A program made the translations under genes and the position numbers. This document shows, piece by piece, positions 1 to 9,170 of a stretch of DNA of 64,000 nt; position 1 is the stretch's first letter, and the number at the start of each line of letters is the position of its first letter. Below the pieces are notes generated by a model. The model was not told the origin of the DNA and made no database searches. It saw nothing but the letters and a program-made list of their open reading frames with translations. Source of the DNA: Gemmatimonadota bacterium (GTDB taxonomy: Bacteria > Gemmatimonadota > Gemmatimonadetes > Gemmatimonadales > Gemmatimonadaceae); NCBI GenBank assembly GCA_040388625.1, contig JAZKBK010000004.1:1-64000 (forward strand), written 5' to 3'.

Positions 1-788
<788 letters not shown>

Positions 789-1292
789 AGAAATCTGATA
801 GCTCTTCCCGAACGCGGCCATCTACGGACATTTAAGCCCGTAGGCTACCACGTCCGGAATCACTTTTATGAATATTCAGGTCTATACTCTCCCCGAAGCC
901 CTGAATGGCCTCGGATCAACGAGTCAGCCTCGCACATCCATCGATCTCAATTTCAATTGTCAATCAGCGTTTCGCCACATTTTCAGTGGCAGCCTTCCAA
1001 CCTATCGTTTCTGCCCCTCTTTCGCAAGGGGCTTTTTGAACTTTCTTCAGACTTCTTGCCGCGCCCTACGCCCTGCTCAACCAACCGCGGCAACCGCCTC
1101 TCCACGCTCCGAAAATGCAACAACTTCGGCCGCGCCTCGACGTCTCAATTCCACTCTACAATCAGCAACAACTTCGCCATACTACGGCGGATGCGCATCC
1201 TAACGGACGCCGCACTCGAAAGGAACCCCTGAAAGCCGCTTTTCTCACGCCTTTTTCAAGACTCCCAACCCTACCGCACGCAGCATGACAAA
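789..1292 (-). promoter_or_regulatory. 16S rRNA leader and probable rrn promoter region (504 bp, no gene seen)
   Basis: This gap separates tRNA-Lys from 16S. On the minus strand a perfect TTGACA (958-963) lies about 170 nt upstream of the 16S 5' end, but the hexamer 17 nt downstream (TGGATG) is a poor -10, so the promoter call is tentative. A GC hairpin with GCCCCT/AGGGGC arms lies at about 1015-1035. Open frames here have no coding-like composition; I see no gene. Confidence 0.4.
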
Positions 1293-1366
1293 TGCCCCCT
1301 CTCGGAATCGAACCGAGAACCTACTGATTAAGAGTCAGTTGCTCTAACCAATTGAGCTAAGGAGGC
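1293..1366 (-). tRNA. tRNA-Lys (anticodon CUU)
   Basis: The minus strand gives a 74-nt cloverleaf: acceptor GCCTCCT pairs with AGGGGGC, the D-arm region is TAGCTCAATTGGTTAGAGCA, the anticodon stem ACTGA/TCAGT encloses loop CTCTTAA with anticodon CTT, and the T arm contains GGTTCGATTCC. The discriminator is A and the CCA end is not encoded. It lies upstream of the 16S gene on the same strand. Confidence 0.96.
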
Positions 1367-1477
1367 GTTTCACTCCGAACTACCAGCGTACCACTCCAGT
1401 TCCACCACCGCTTGCCGTAACCGAGCGGCAGAACACCGCCAGAACCGCGTGGTCGCTCTCGCTCGTGACCTACCAGG

Positions 1478-1554
1478 TGGTGCGCCAGGAGGGGATCGAA
1501 CCCCCGACCTGCAGCTTAGAAGGCTGCCGCTCTATCCAACTGAGCTACTGGCGC
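1478..1554 (-). tRNA. tRNA-Arg (anticodon UCU)
   Basis: The minus strand folds into a tRNA with acceptor GCGCCAG/CTGGCGC, D-arm TAGCTCAGTTGGATAGAGC, anticodon stem GCAGC/GCTGC around loop CTTCTAA (anticodon TCT) and T arm GGGGTTCGATCCCC. Unlike the neighbouring tRNA-Lys, the 3' CCA is encoded in the DNA and included in these coordinates. Confidence 0.96.
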
Positions 1555-1772
1555 TGGACAGCCTCCCAATTTGGCGCGAACGACCCAAAAATGGAAGCCC
1601 CGCGCGCCACGATCTCACGCATAATGACGCAGCCCGTCCGGACGACTGCCAACTCGCCGATAGCTCGCCGATAACCACAGCGCGGGAACGCGCATTGCCA
1701 CACCATAACCCGACAACACTCCGCCAAGCGAAAGTCACCCGAGCAGCCGGTACTCGGCGAGGAGCTCCACAT

Positions 1773-2198
1773 ATGCAGTACGACGACTTTCTGGCTCTGG
1801 TTCAGGAACACGCTGGACTCAATAGCCGCACACGCGCGCTCGACATAACGCGCGCCACACTGGAGACGCTCGCCGAGCGGGTCGAGGCGGACACCGCGGA
1901 TAACGTCGCGTCGCAACTTCCGCCCGGGATCGCGCGGTTTCTGCGCAATCGCACGGGCGGTACGGGTGAGCGCTTTCCGGTAGATGAATTCGTGCACCGC
2001 GTCGCCGAACGCGCCGACATCGATTCCGACGAAGCGATTCGCGAGCTTCGGATCGTGCTCCAATCACTTGCTGAAGCGGTTTCCGAGGGCCAGGTGAATC
2101 ACCTGTGGGCGGAGCTACCGGGCGAATACCGGACGCTGTTCCAACCGACACAAAACTCCGGCCGCGCCGGCGCGATCAGGAGTGAAGGAAGCAGCTGA
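1773..2198 (+). CDS. DUF2267 family protein
   Basis: This encodes a 141-residue soluble protein starting MQYDDFLALVQEHAGL. Two similar helical halves each carry an acidic/Leu-rich pattern (ALDITRATLETLAERV and EAIRELRIVLQSLAEAV), as is typical of DUF2267, a family of unknown function often seen near stress and regulatory genes. The frame stays open back through tRNA-Arg, but the ATG at 1773 is chosen because GAGGAG lies about 8 nt upstream and the DUF2267 start motif begins there. It is monocistronic and divergent from the tRNAs. The family call comes from motif memory, not a search. Confidence 0.75.
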   Translation: MQYDDFLALVQEHAGLNSRTRALDITRATLETLAERVEADTADNVASQLPPGIARFLRNRTGGTGERFPVDEFVHRVAERADIDSDEAIRELRIVLQSLAEAVSEGQVNHLWAELPGEYRTLFQPTQNSGRAGAIRSEGSS

Positions 2199-2365
2199 TA
2201 AATACACCGTGCAGCGGATGAGATCGCATTCAACGATTGGATTCGGAATGCAGTTTCAGTGCTCGCACAACACTCGGATTGTGTGCGTGATGCGTGTCGT
2301 GCATAATCCGAGACGCAGTGCGCGATGGTGACAAAGTTTGCGAACGCCCTGCGCGTTCGCGCTCG

Positions 2366-2602
2366 CTACGGCTTGCTTCGAAAGCGCTCCCGGCGCGCCT
2401 GTTCTGCGTGCTCCTGTCGCTCGAGCGCTGCGCGATCCTGCGGCGGCGCGGCGTCGGTGGCTTGCGTGGTTCCTGGCTGGCCCGGGACGGGCGGTAGCGG
2501 TGCCCAGTCAGAGGTATCGGGCCGATATGCCCACATCGTTCCGTCGTCGCAGAGCGCGACGAGGTTGTTGACGGGTCCGGTGAGCTGAATCACGTGCCGC
2601 AT
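2366..2602 (-). CDS. Hypothetical protein, 78 aa
   Basis: This is a small protein beginning MRHVIQLTGPVNNLVALCDDG, followed by a Trp/Tyr/Pro-rich stretch (MWAYRPDTSDWAPLPPVPGQP) and a charged C-terminal tail. The N-terminal segment resembles one blade of a beta-propeller (a 'valcddG.mw.y' pattern), but one blade cannot form a propeller. The start at 2602 is preferred over an upstream ATG because a GGGGG purine run lies 4 nt before it. There is no signal peptide and I do not recognise the family. It stands alone between the DUF2267 gene and tRNA-Pro. The 167 bp on its left (2199-2365) shows nothing recognisable. Confidence 0.5.
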   Translation of the reverse strand: MRHVIQLTGPVNNLVALCDDGTMWAYRPDTSDWAPLPPVPGQPGTTQATDAAPPQDRAALERQEHAEQARRERFRSKP

Positions 2603-2678
2603 CGTGCCCCCTGCATTGATGGTGATCGCGCGACGTTCCGAGGGCCGCCGTATCGACCGGATTGACACTCAGGAACAA

Positions 2679-2717
2679 GATAAGGCCCCGCATCGAAGAT
2701 CGATGCGGGGCCTTATC
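2679..2717 (-). terminator. Rho-independent terminator after tRNA-Pro
   Basis: A perfect 18-bp inverted repeat (arms 2679-2696 and 2700-2717, GATAAGGCCCCGCATCGA and its complement) with a 3-nt loop lies 10 nt past the tRNA-Pro 3' end. On the minus strand it is followed by a T-rich run (TTATCTTGTTCC). Confidence 0.85.
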
Positions 2718-2727
2718 TGCAGCAAGG

Positions 2728-2801
2728 TCGGGGCGGCCAGATTCGAACTGGCGACCTCCTGCTCCCAAAGCAGGCGCGATACCGGGCTACGCTACGCCCC
2801 G
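2728..2801 (-). tRNA. tRNA-Pro (anticodon UGG)
   Basis: The minus strand gives a 74-nt cloverleaf with acceptor CGGGGCG/CGCCCCG, D-arm TAGCGTAGCCCGGTATCGC, anticodon stem CCTGC/GCAGG around TTTGGGA (anticodon TGG) and T arm CCAGTTCGAATCTGG. CCA is not encoded. Confidence 0.96.
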
Positions 2802-2842
2802 AGTCAATGAACTTAGTCGGGGTCGGACGGTTACGGCAACGC

Positions 2843-3462
2843 TCAGGCGTTTTCTCCCGAAAGCACCTCGAGCAGCGATCTGAAGGCGCGGCCCCGATGG
2901 CCGATCCGCTCCTTGTCCTCTTCCGACGCCTCGCCGAAGGTCTGCTGCAGCTCCTGCGACACGAAGTGCGGGTCGTAACCGAATCCGCTGAATCCGCGCG
3001 GCTGCGGGACTATCACGCCGGCGGTGGTCCCGGTTCGCACGACTGCACGCTCGCCATCCACGAAGGCTGCAGCACAGATGAACGACGCCGTCGCCGGCAG
3101 TGCGTTCATACGGCGGAGCTGCCCCAACAGCGTCGCATTGTTCGCCGCGTCGAGCGATTTGCCGGTGAGATCCGCGCGTCCCGAGTAGCGCTTGCTGCGC
3201 ACCCCTGGGCGCCCTCCCAGCACGTCGACTGCAAGTCCAGAGTCGTCGGCGAAGGTGGGAAGGCCGGTGCGTCGGTAGAAATACTGCGCCTTTGCGAGCG
3301 CATTCTCCTCGAACGTCTCCCACGACTCGATGGAATCTTCGTCGTCCGCTTCGGTCACACCGGCCTCGGTGAGGTCGGTGATCTGGAATGCGGTGCGGGC
3401 AAAGATACCGCGGAGCTCGCGCAATTTCCCTGGATTGCGTGTCGCGATGATGGAGCGCGTCG

Positions 3463-3466
<4 letters not shown>
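2843..3466 (-). CDS. rdgB: dITP/XTP pyrophosphatase (RdgB/HAM1 family)
   Basis: The 207-residue protein is of usual family length. It carries the N-terminal substrate loop [14 protein letters not shown], the [12 protein letters not shown] helix, the catalytic/metal motif [20 protein letters not shown], the central [19 protein letters not shown] and C-terminal [16 protein letters not shown]. The family hydrolyses non-canonical purine nucleoside triphosphates (ITP, XTP, dITP) to monophosphate and pyrophosphate, cleaning the nucleotide pool. Its start overlaps the stop of rph by 4 nt, so it is translationally coupled as the last gene of the operon. rdgB next to rph is a widely conserved pairing. 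Confidence 0.95.
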
Positions 3467-4174
<708 letters not shown>

Positions 4175-4182
<8 letters not shown>

Positions 4183-4651
4183 GCATCCGCTCTATGATTG
4201 AGGTTGTAGACTGGCCGGCAGTCAATGGGATCACAAGTACGTCGCCGCCGCGCGCGCGGACTTCTTCCGCGCCGACGATCGTCGCCTCCGTGTAATCACC
4301 GCCCTTCGCTATCACGTCGGGCATGAGACACCGCACGAGCTCGAGCGGCGTGTCTTCATCGAAGACCGTGACGACATCGACCGATTCGAGTGCGGCAATT
4401 ACGTACGCGCGCTCGATCTGCGACCTGATGGGACGTGAATCTCCCTTGAGCCGGCGCACCGACTCATCGCTGTTGATTCCGACCACGAGCGCATCGCCAG
4501 CGGCACGTGCGGCCTGTATGACGTCGATGTGGCCGGGATGCAGCAAATCGAAGACGCCATTCGTGAACACCACGCGTCCCCAGAAATCGGTACGCCAGTC
4601 GCGCAGCGTATTCCACGACATCACTTTCGAAGCGGCGTCACGCGGTGTCAC
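4175..4651 (-). CDS. D-glycero-beta-D-manno-heptose 1-phosphate adenylyltransferase-like protein (RfaE2/HldE C-domain)
   Basis: This is a stand-alone 158-residue nucleotidyltransferase of the cytidylyltransferase fold. It shows [22 protein letters not shown] (the HPGH nucleotide-binding motif), [15 protein letters not shown] and the distal ISSSI-like element [10 protein letters not shown]. The TNGCFD/HxGH pattern and length match the adenylyltransferase half of HldE (RfaE2), which makes ADP-heptose for the LPS inner core; a kinase half is not fused here. It begins with a GTG that overlaps the previous stop as GTGA. Related glycerol-3-phosphate cytidylyltransferases are the main alternative. 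Confidence 0.85.
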
Positions 4652-4998
4652 AACGGACCACTTTCGTTAAGGATGAAGTGCACGGTCCGCGAGTAACGCA
4701 ACAGCTTCCACGAGTCGTCGTACGAGCCGAAGACGTGAATCGAACTCGGCGCGCGCTCAACCGTCACGTGGTAAGCTTCTTCGGGAAGATCGAGAGAGTC
4801 GGCGGCGGCCCATATCTCCTGGCGAATTGCGTCGTCCTTTCGAAACGTTGCGTAGCGTACCTGCTGATCGACAGCATCGCGGAAACGGTAGTAGCGCATG
4901 TAGGGCGCCCCGACGTTGATGACAACGTAGGTCATGATCGCCAGCGTCAGCAGCCAGCCAAGGCAGCCAAGATCGGAAGCACCACGTCGCGTCACCAT
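4648..4998 (-). CDS. Hypothetical single-pass membrane protein, 116 aa
   Basis: The N terminus (residues 10-28, LGCLGWLLTLAIMTYVVIN) forms one transmembrane segment. The rest is a roughly 85-residue periplasmic-type domain with many Tyr, Arg and Asp residues, ending in [15 protein letters not shown] do not recognise the family. It sits between lptE and the heptose adenylyltransferase with 7-nt and 4-nt overlaps, so it is co-translated with envelope genes; a role linked to the outer membrane is only a context guess. Confidence 0.7.
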   Translation of the reverse strand: MVTRRGASDLGCLGWLLTLAIMTYVVINVGAPYMRYYRFRDAVDQQVRYATFRKDDAIRQEIWAAADSLDLPEEAYHVTVERAPSSIHVFGSYDDSWKLLRYSRTVHFILNESGPL

Positions 4999-5504
4999 TG
5001 CGACTGCACTCCTTCGACGATTGCCGTCACGAGCTTGTCCACCGCCTTGGAGCGGCCGATGCTCTCCTCACCTTCGTTGTACTGGCCGTCGACGATGTAT
5101 CCCTTGCGCGACCAGAGATTCTTGCCCGTGACCTGATCGACGACGTCGACATCGAGCACCATCTGCAACGATCTCTGCACCGCCGAGGGCGCGCCGCGCG
5201 AGCGTGAGTCGACGCCGATCGGAATGCCCGATTCGTAACGCCGAATCGTTCCGCGCACCACCGCGCTCGCACGCGCTTCGGAAGCCTCGCGCAGCCCGAG
5301 CCGATTTATGAGCCGAACACGCAGCGAATCGGAGATCTCGCGCTGGATGTCTGCAACCGGCGTCTGGTTGTCGAACGGAATGACGGCGATGGTATGCACG
5401 TGCGACGGCAACCCGCCCCCGTGGAAGCCATAAAGGCAGCCGACGGCGGCGAGCAGGAAGGGAGCAACGAGTAGAAGCTTCTTAAAAGCGCCAGACGGAC
5501 GCAT
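4992..5504 (-). CDS. lptE: LPS-assembly lipoprotein LptE-like
   Basis: The 170-residue precursor has a Lys-rich N terminus, a hydrophobic stretch and a lipobox ending at Cys23 (LLAAVGC), then YGFHGGGLPSHVHTIAVIPFDNQTPVADIQREISDSLRVRL. The pattern of YxF.G..LP.HI.tiaVP.f.N.T followed by an amphipathic helix is typical of the LptE/RlpB family, which plugs the LptD barrel in LPS export. The ATG at 5504 is chosen because it starts the signal peptide; the frame stays open further upstream but lacks one. It overlaps the end of the upstream lipoprotein gene by 23 nt. Confidence 0.75.
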   Translation of the reverse strand: MRPSGAFKKLLLVAPFLLAAVGCLYGFHGGGLPSHVHTIAVIPFDNQTPVADIQREISDSLRVRLINRLGLREASEARASAVVRGTIRRYESGIPIGVDSRSRGAPSAVQRSLQMVLDVDVVDQVTGKNLWSRKGYIVDGQYNEGEESIGRSKAVDKLVTAIVEGVQSQW

Positions 5505-6147
5505 CAAACGGCGGTACCGGTTGTTGGATCTCGATATCAAGGACGAGCGAACGCCGTCCAGACAACTCGTAACGAACTTTCTTTCCCGGAGCCCGGTCCA
5601 CCCACTCGACGATCCTGTCGCCCGCCACTCGCTCGACGCGCGTAAGCTGGCTGCCGACTGCCGTGACTCTCCACTGAACCGGAGAGCCGAGTGATGCCCG
5701 AAGTGTATCGCCCGACACACGGATGATCGTATCGGAAACGGGGGGCAGCGCAAGACGCCCGAGCGCTGCCCACAGGAGGGGCGCGGGCGGCACCAGGTCG
5801 CGGCCGTTGGATCCCGGTGGCACCAACAGACTGTCTCCGACGAGAATCGCTGCGGCGGCCGCACCGAATCCACCCCCCAGGAACAGATCGACGCGGGCAT
5901 GATCGGGCGGGCCCAAGCGAGCGACGCCCTCGCCGCGGCCGACTATCTGCCCCTGATCCAACTCCCACTTGAAGGTGATTTTCTGGGGAGTCACCGGGAG
6001 TGGAAATGACGGGAGCGTCGCGTCGAGCGGTGCGACACCCGGCAACGAGTGGATACGCGGTGCGCACGCGGCTGCAAGGACCAGCAGCAGAGCGACAGAG
6101 GTTCGCCGGACATGATGCGCGCGACGCAACACCGGGAGACCGCTCAC
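5482..6147 (-). CDS. Putative outer-membrane lipoprotein (LolB/DUF4292-like)
   Basis: This 221-residue precursor has the signal peptide RRTSVALLLVLAAACAP with lipobox LAAAC (Cys at about residue 28). The mature part is beta-rich: KITFKWELDQGQIVGRGEGVARLGPPDHARVDLFLGG, alternating strands, and a C-terminal half with VSGDTLRASLGSPVQWRVTAVGSQLTRVERV. This resembles the LolA/LolB half-barrel fold that shuttles or receives lipoproteins, but the family call is an inference. It lies between a HEAT-cyclophilin fusion (4-nt overlap) and lptE, which fits an envelope-biogenesis operon. Confidence 0.65.
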   Translation of the reverse strand: MSGLPVLRRAHHVRRTSVALLLVLAAACAPRIHSLPGVAPLDATLPSFPLPVTPQKITFKWELDQGQIVGRGEGVARLGPPDHARVDLFLGGGFGAAAAAILVGDSLLVPPGSNGRDLVPPAPLLWAALGRLALPPVSDTIIRVSGDTLRASLGSPVQWRVTAVGSQLTRVERVAGDRIVEWVDRAPGKKVRYELSGRRSLVLDIEIQQPVPPFDASVWRF

Positions 6148-7958
6148 CAGCGTACGCGGATCGAGTTGATCGCGTCACCTTCGACAAGTGCGTCCATCAC
6201 GTTCAGCCCGCTCGTTACCGCACCGAAAACCGTGTAATGGCCGGTCAAATGCGGCTGCGGGGTAAGTGTCAGGAAGTACTGACTGCCACCCGTGTCCGGA
6301 CCAGACAGGGCCATCCCCACAGCGCCGCGCGAATACGGCAGCAGTGTGAGCTCGTCGCGAATCGCGTAACCCGGACCGCCCTCGCCGTCGCCACGCGGAT
6401 CTCCATCCTGTGCGACGAAGCCGGGAACTACGCGATGGAATCTCAGGTTGTCGTATGCGTGCCTGTCGGCGAGCGTGGCAAAATTGAGTACCGTGAGAGG
6501 CGCCTTCACTCCATCGAACGTGATGACAATACGTCCGCGTATCGTGCGCAAGGTTGCGGTCGGAGGGTGTCCGCGCAGCGACGGCAGCACTACACGACGC
6601 ACGGCATTCTCGTACCACTCGAGCGGACGGTCGACCGCAGCCGTGTCGAGTGACCGCGCCTGGTTTCCGGGAATCGAGCTGCGCACTATCGAGTCGGGAT
6701 CGGATCTCCCGGCGGTGAGAGCGCGCTGAACAGCGGCATCGCGGCGACCGGTGTCGCTCGCAGCGAGAAGCTGATACGCAGCGCCGCGCACGCGCGCATC
6801 GGGATCGCTCGTCGCAGCCAACGCAACGCCGCGCGCGCGTGCCGTATCGCGCGAGCCGGACCATGCGCCGATCGCGACCGCTCGAAACCGCCAATCGGGC
6901 GAAGCACGCCACAGCGAGTCGGCTGGCAACGTCACACCCGAGGCAGCGGCTCCATCGAGCAGCGATCTGCGCACCTTGTACGTGGTGTCGAGCGCCCAGG
7001 CCTCGCGCCACAGCGATACCGTGGTGTCGAACGCGGGCGCCGCGCTCTGAGCAGCAGCGACTCGCACGTTGGCATCACGGTCGTACAACGCGTGGAGAAT
7101 TACAGCTCGCTCGGCAGTTCCAAATGACGCAATCGAGTGAAGCGCATTGATGCGAACGTACGGGCTCGGATCGGTGACAAGCACACGCAATCGCCCGATG
7201 GCCTCCGCGCGCAGCGAGTCACCGACCATCTGCTTGCCCAGCACGCGCGCAAGCTCGGCGCGAAATGCAGCGTCCGGATGCGGCGCATCCAGCAGCGGCC
7301 TCACGCCTGACCGCGCGCGCGCTCGTGCGACCGAGTACGCTGCGGCCCAGCGAAGTTCGGCGTCGGGAGAATGGAGATACGGCGCAATCGCGGCGACCGC
7401 GAGCGGCCGCATCTTGGACATCGCAATCAGCAGCTCGCGCAATGTCGCACGCGAAGCTGCATTGCGTTTGGGTGATTCGCCGAGCAGTGCCGCGACCGTG
7501 CCGGACGCCGGCGCCCCGATCTCGCCGAGCGCCCAGGCCGCGGACGGAGCGGCAGCGCCAGATGTGCGAGCGATCGACGCGAGCATGGACACCGCGCTCG
7601 TGTCGCGTACGAGACCGAGTCCGAATATCGCCGAAGACGCGACGACCGAGTCCGCGTCATGGGTGAGATCCCGCAGCAATGGCAGTGCGCGGCGTCTGTG
7701 TCGAAGCGCTACCTGCGACAGAGTGCGAGCGCCGACGCGCCGGATCTCCGCATCGTGCGATTGCAGCGCGGTCGCGAGCAGCGCCGTGTCGAGCGTGCGC
7801 TGGTCGGCCGACTTGAGGATGCGAGCGTAGAGGGTTACCTCGAGCGAATCAGCTTTCTGCGCGTGATGCGCGCCGGCTTGCCGGATCGCGACTACCGGGC
7901 GTACGGCTTGAACACCGAAGCCGGAGAGCACGGTAGCCAGCGCAAGTGTCAGCAACAT
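6144..7958 (-). CDS. HEAT-repeat protein fused to C-terminal cyclophilin-type peptidyl-prolyl isomerase
   Basis: The 604-residue product has an N-terminal hydrophobic segment (MLLTLALATVLSGFGVQAV, likely signal peptide). About 400 residues of HEAT-like helical repeats follow, each with a DPSPYVRINALHSIASFG or DPDARVRGAAYQLLAAS type helix pair. The C-terminal ~155 residues are a cyclophilin domain: GRIVITFDGVKAPLTVLNFATLADRH, YDNLRFHRVVPGFVAQDGDPRGDGEGG (FHRVVPGF..Q.GDP) and GSQYFLTLTPQPHLTGHYTVFGAV. Cyclophilins catalyse proline cis-trans isomerisation; the repeat array probably docks client proteins in the periplasm. It is the second gene after ybgC and overlaps the lipoprotein gene by 4 nt. 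Confidence 0.88.
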   Translation of the reverse strand: MLLTLALATVLSGFGVQAVRPVVAIRQAGAHHAQKADSLEVTLYARILKSADQRTLDTALLATALQSHDAEIRRVGARTLSQVALRHRRRALPLLRDLTHDADSVVASSAIFGLGLVRDTSAVSMLASIARTSGAAAPSAAWALGEIGAPASGTVAALLGESPKRNAASRATLRELLIAMSKMRPLAVAAIAPYLHSPDAELRWAAAYSVARARARSGVRPLLDAPHPDAAFRAELARVLGKQMVGDSLRAEAIGRLRVLVTDPSPYVRINALHSIASFGTAERAVILHALYDRDANVRVAAAQSAAPAFDTTVSLWREAWALDTTYKVRRSLLDGAAASGVTLPADSLWRASPDWRFRAVAIGAWSGSRDTARARGVALAATSDPDARVRGAAYQLLAASDTGRRDAAVQRALTAGRSDPDSIVRSSIPGNQARSLDTAAVDRPLEWYENAVRRVVLPSLRGHPPTATLRTIRGRIVITFDGVKAPLTVLNFATLADRHAYDNLRFHRVVPGFVAQDGDPRGDGEGGPGYAIRDELTLLPYSRGAVGMALSGPDTGGSQYFLTLTPQPHLTGHYTVFGAVTSGLNVMDALVEGDAINSIRVRW

Positions 7959-7959
7959 G

Positions 7960-8370
7960 TCAGGCGATTACCCGCACGCGCTCTAGTTGTTGCCTCAAAT
8001 GGTCAGGAATGCATGAGCCGCGCCCTTCGCGCGTCATGGCGACGAGGGTGGTGTATCCGGTAGCGATGGATGCGCCGTCAGCGGTCTCGATGTCATAATC
8101 GAACCGCACGACTCTGGACCGCACTTCGGTGACGCGCGTCGTGATGCGTATGACGTCGTCGTATCTGGCTGGCTTGATGTACCGCAGATGTGCCTCGACG
8201 ACGGCCAGCGCGGTGCCCTCGCGTTCGAGCTCGGCGTAGGTCATGCCGCCCAGCGCCCGGATGAGATCCGTGCGGCCCATATCGCACCATGCGAGGTAAT
8301 TGGCGTGATAGACCACGCCCATCTGATCAGTTTCCGCGTATCTCACGCGAACTTCGGTCACCTGGAGCAT
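7960..8370 (-). CDS. YbgC/FadM-type acyl-CoA thioesterase (hotdog fold)
   Basis: The 136-residue protein has the classical 4HBT signature VRYAETDQMGVVYHANYLAWCDMGRTDLI, with the catalytic Asp of the ETDQMG motif, and the single-domain hotdog length. The family hydrolyses short or long acyl-CoA/ACP thioesters; E. coli YbgC is tied to the Tol-Pal envelope system. It heads the leftward envelope operon and diverges from lpxH. There is no Shine-Dalgarno before the ATG; instead a -10-like TATCTT lies 5 nt upstream, which suggests a leaderless mRNA. Confidence 0.88.
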   Translation of the reverse strand: MLQVTEVRVRYAETDQMGVVYHANYLAWCDMGRTDLIRALGGMTYAELEREGTALAVVEAHLRYIKPARYDDVIRITTRVTEVRSRVVRFDYDIETADGASIATGYTTLVAMTREGRGSCIPDHLRQQLERVRVIA

Positions 8371-8405
8371 TTGTTAAGATACCGCCGCTGCGCTAAGCTT
8401 GTCGC
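8371..8405. promoter_or_regulatory. Divergent promoter between the ybgC-type gene and lpxH
   Basis: In only 35 bp, the plus strand has TTGTTA (8371-8376), a 17-nt spacer and TAAGCT (8394-8399) followed 6 nt later by the lpxH GTG. The minus strand has TATCTT (8375-8380) 5 nt before the thioesterase ATG. Both starts would coincide with the predicted transcript start (leaderless). Pattern-based only. Confidence 0.5.
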
Positions 8406-9170
8406 GTGCTCAACACTCCATGCCACATCGTATCCGACCTGCATCTGGGAGTCGCGAACGCCGAAGTCGAACGATCGTTCGAAGGGTATCTGGCGGGGAT
8501 TACCGGAAAAATTCCGGCCCTCATCATCAACGGCGACCTGTTCGACTTCTGGTTCGAGTGGAAGACGGTGATTCCAAGACGCGGCTTCCGGACGCTTGCC
8601 GCGCTTGCCGCACTGCGTGACAGCGGAACGGAGATCCTCTACATCGCGGGCAATCACGACTGCTGGGGCGGAGATGTCCTTCGCGAGGACGTCGGCGTGG
8701 AATATCACGTAGGCCCGTGGGAGGGGTCGATCGGGCCGTGGCGGGTACGTGTGGAGCACGGCGACGGACTTCGCGAAGTCGAGGACCGGAAGTACAGGAT
8801 GGTGCGACCGATCATGCGCTCCCCGCTTGCGATCGGAATGTTCCGACGGCTGCATCCCGACTGGGCGACGCGGCTCGCGTCGGGCAGCTCGAACGCGAGC
8901 CGCACGTACTCGGCTCGTGACGGAGGCGAGGGGTTGCGCGCGATCGGGCATGCGCGCCTCGAGTCGGAACCCGAGCTGGACGTTGCCGTCTACGGGCACT
9001 CGCACGTTGCGGCGCTCGAGCGTGTGGGCGCGAGGCAGGTCTTCGCAAACGCGGGATCGTGGCTCGATGCACCGACGTACATCGAAATAACCGACAGCTC
9101 GATCGAGCTGCTGCGGTGGAACGGGTCAGCCGAGCGTGAGAGTCTCCACGTGATCGATCGCGGCGCCTAG
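8406..9170 (+). CDS. lpxH: UDP-2,3-diacylglucosamine pyrophosphatase-like metallophosphoesterase (LpxH-type)
   Basis: The 254-residue calcineurin-type phosphoesterase has metal motifs in order: SDLHLG (residues 9-14), NGDLFDFWFEW (41-51), AGNHDCWGG (78-86), VEHGDGL and C-terminal YGHSHVAALE. GDLFDfW and GNHD are the usual LpxH signature; LpxH cleaves UDP-2,3-diacylglucosamine to lipid X in lipid A synthesis. The start is a GTG with no visible Shine-Dalgarno. It is one of few plus-strand genes here, and its 3' end overlaps the 3' end of murI by 45 bp on the opposite strand. Confidence 0.82.
   Translation: MLNTPCHIVSDLHLGVANAEVERSFEGYLAGITGKIPALIINGDLFDFWFEWKTVIPRRGFRTLAALAALRDSGTEILYIAGNHDCWGGDVLREDVGVEYHVGPWEGSIGPWRVRVEHGDGLREVEDRKYRMVRPIMRSPLAIGMFRRLHPDWATRLASGSSNASRTYSARDGGEGLRAIGHARLESEPELDVAVYGHSHVAALERVGARQVFANAGSWLDAPTYIEITDSSIELLRWNGSAERESLHVIDRGA

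Noticed and set aside
868-1232. Open frames in the gap between 16S rRNA and tRNA-Lys
   Set aside because: Composition (many Ser/Thr/Pro/Arg, no motifs, no ribosome-binding site) fits noncoding leader DNA; two frames are equally open.
1449-1772. Upstream extension of the DUF2267 gene
   Set aside because: It would run through tRNA-Arg; the family match and Shine-Dalgarno begin at 1773.
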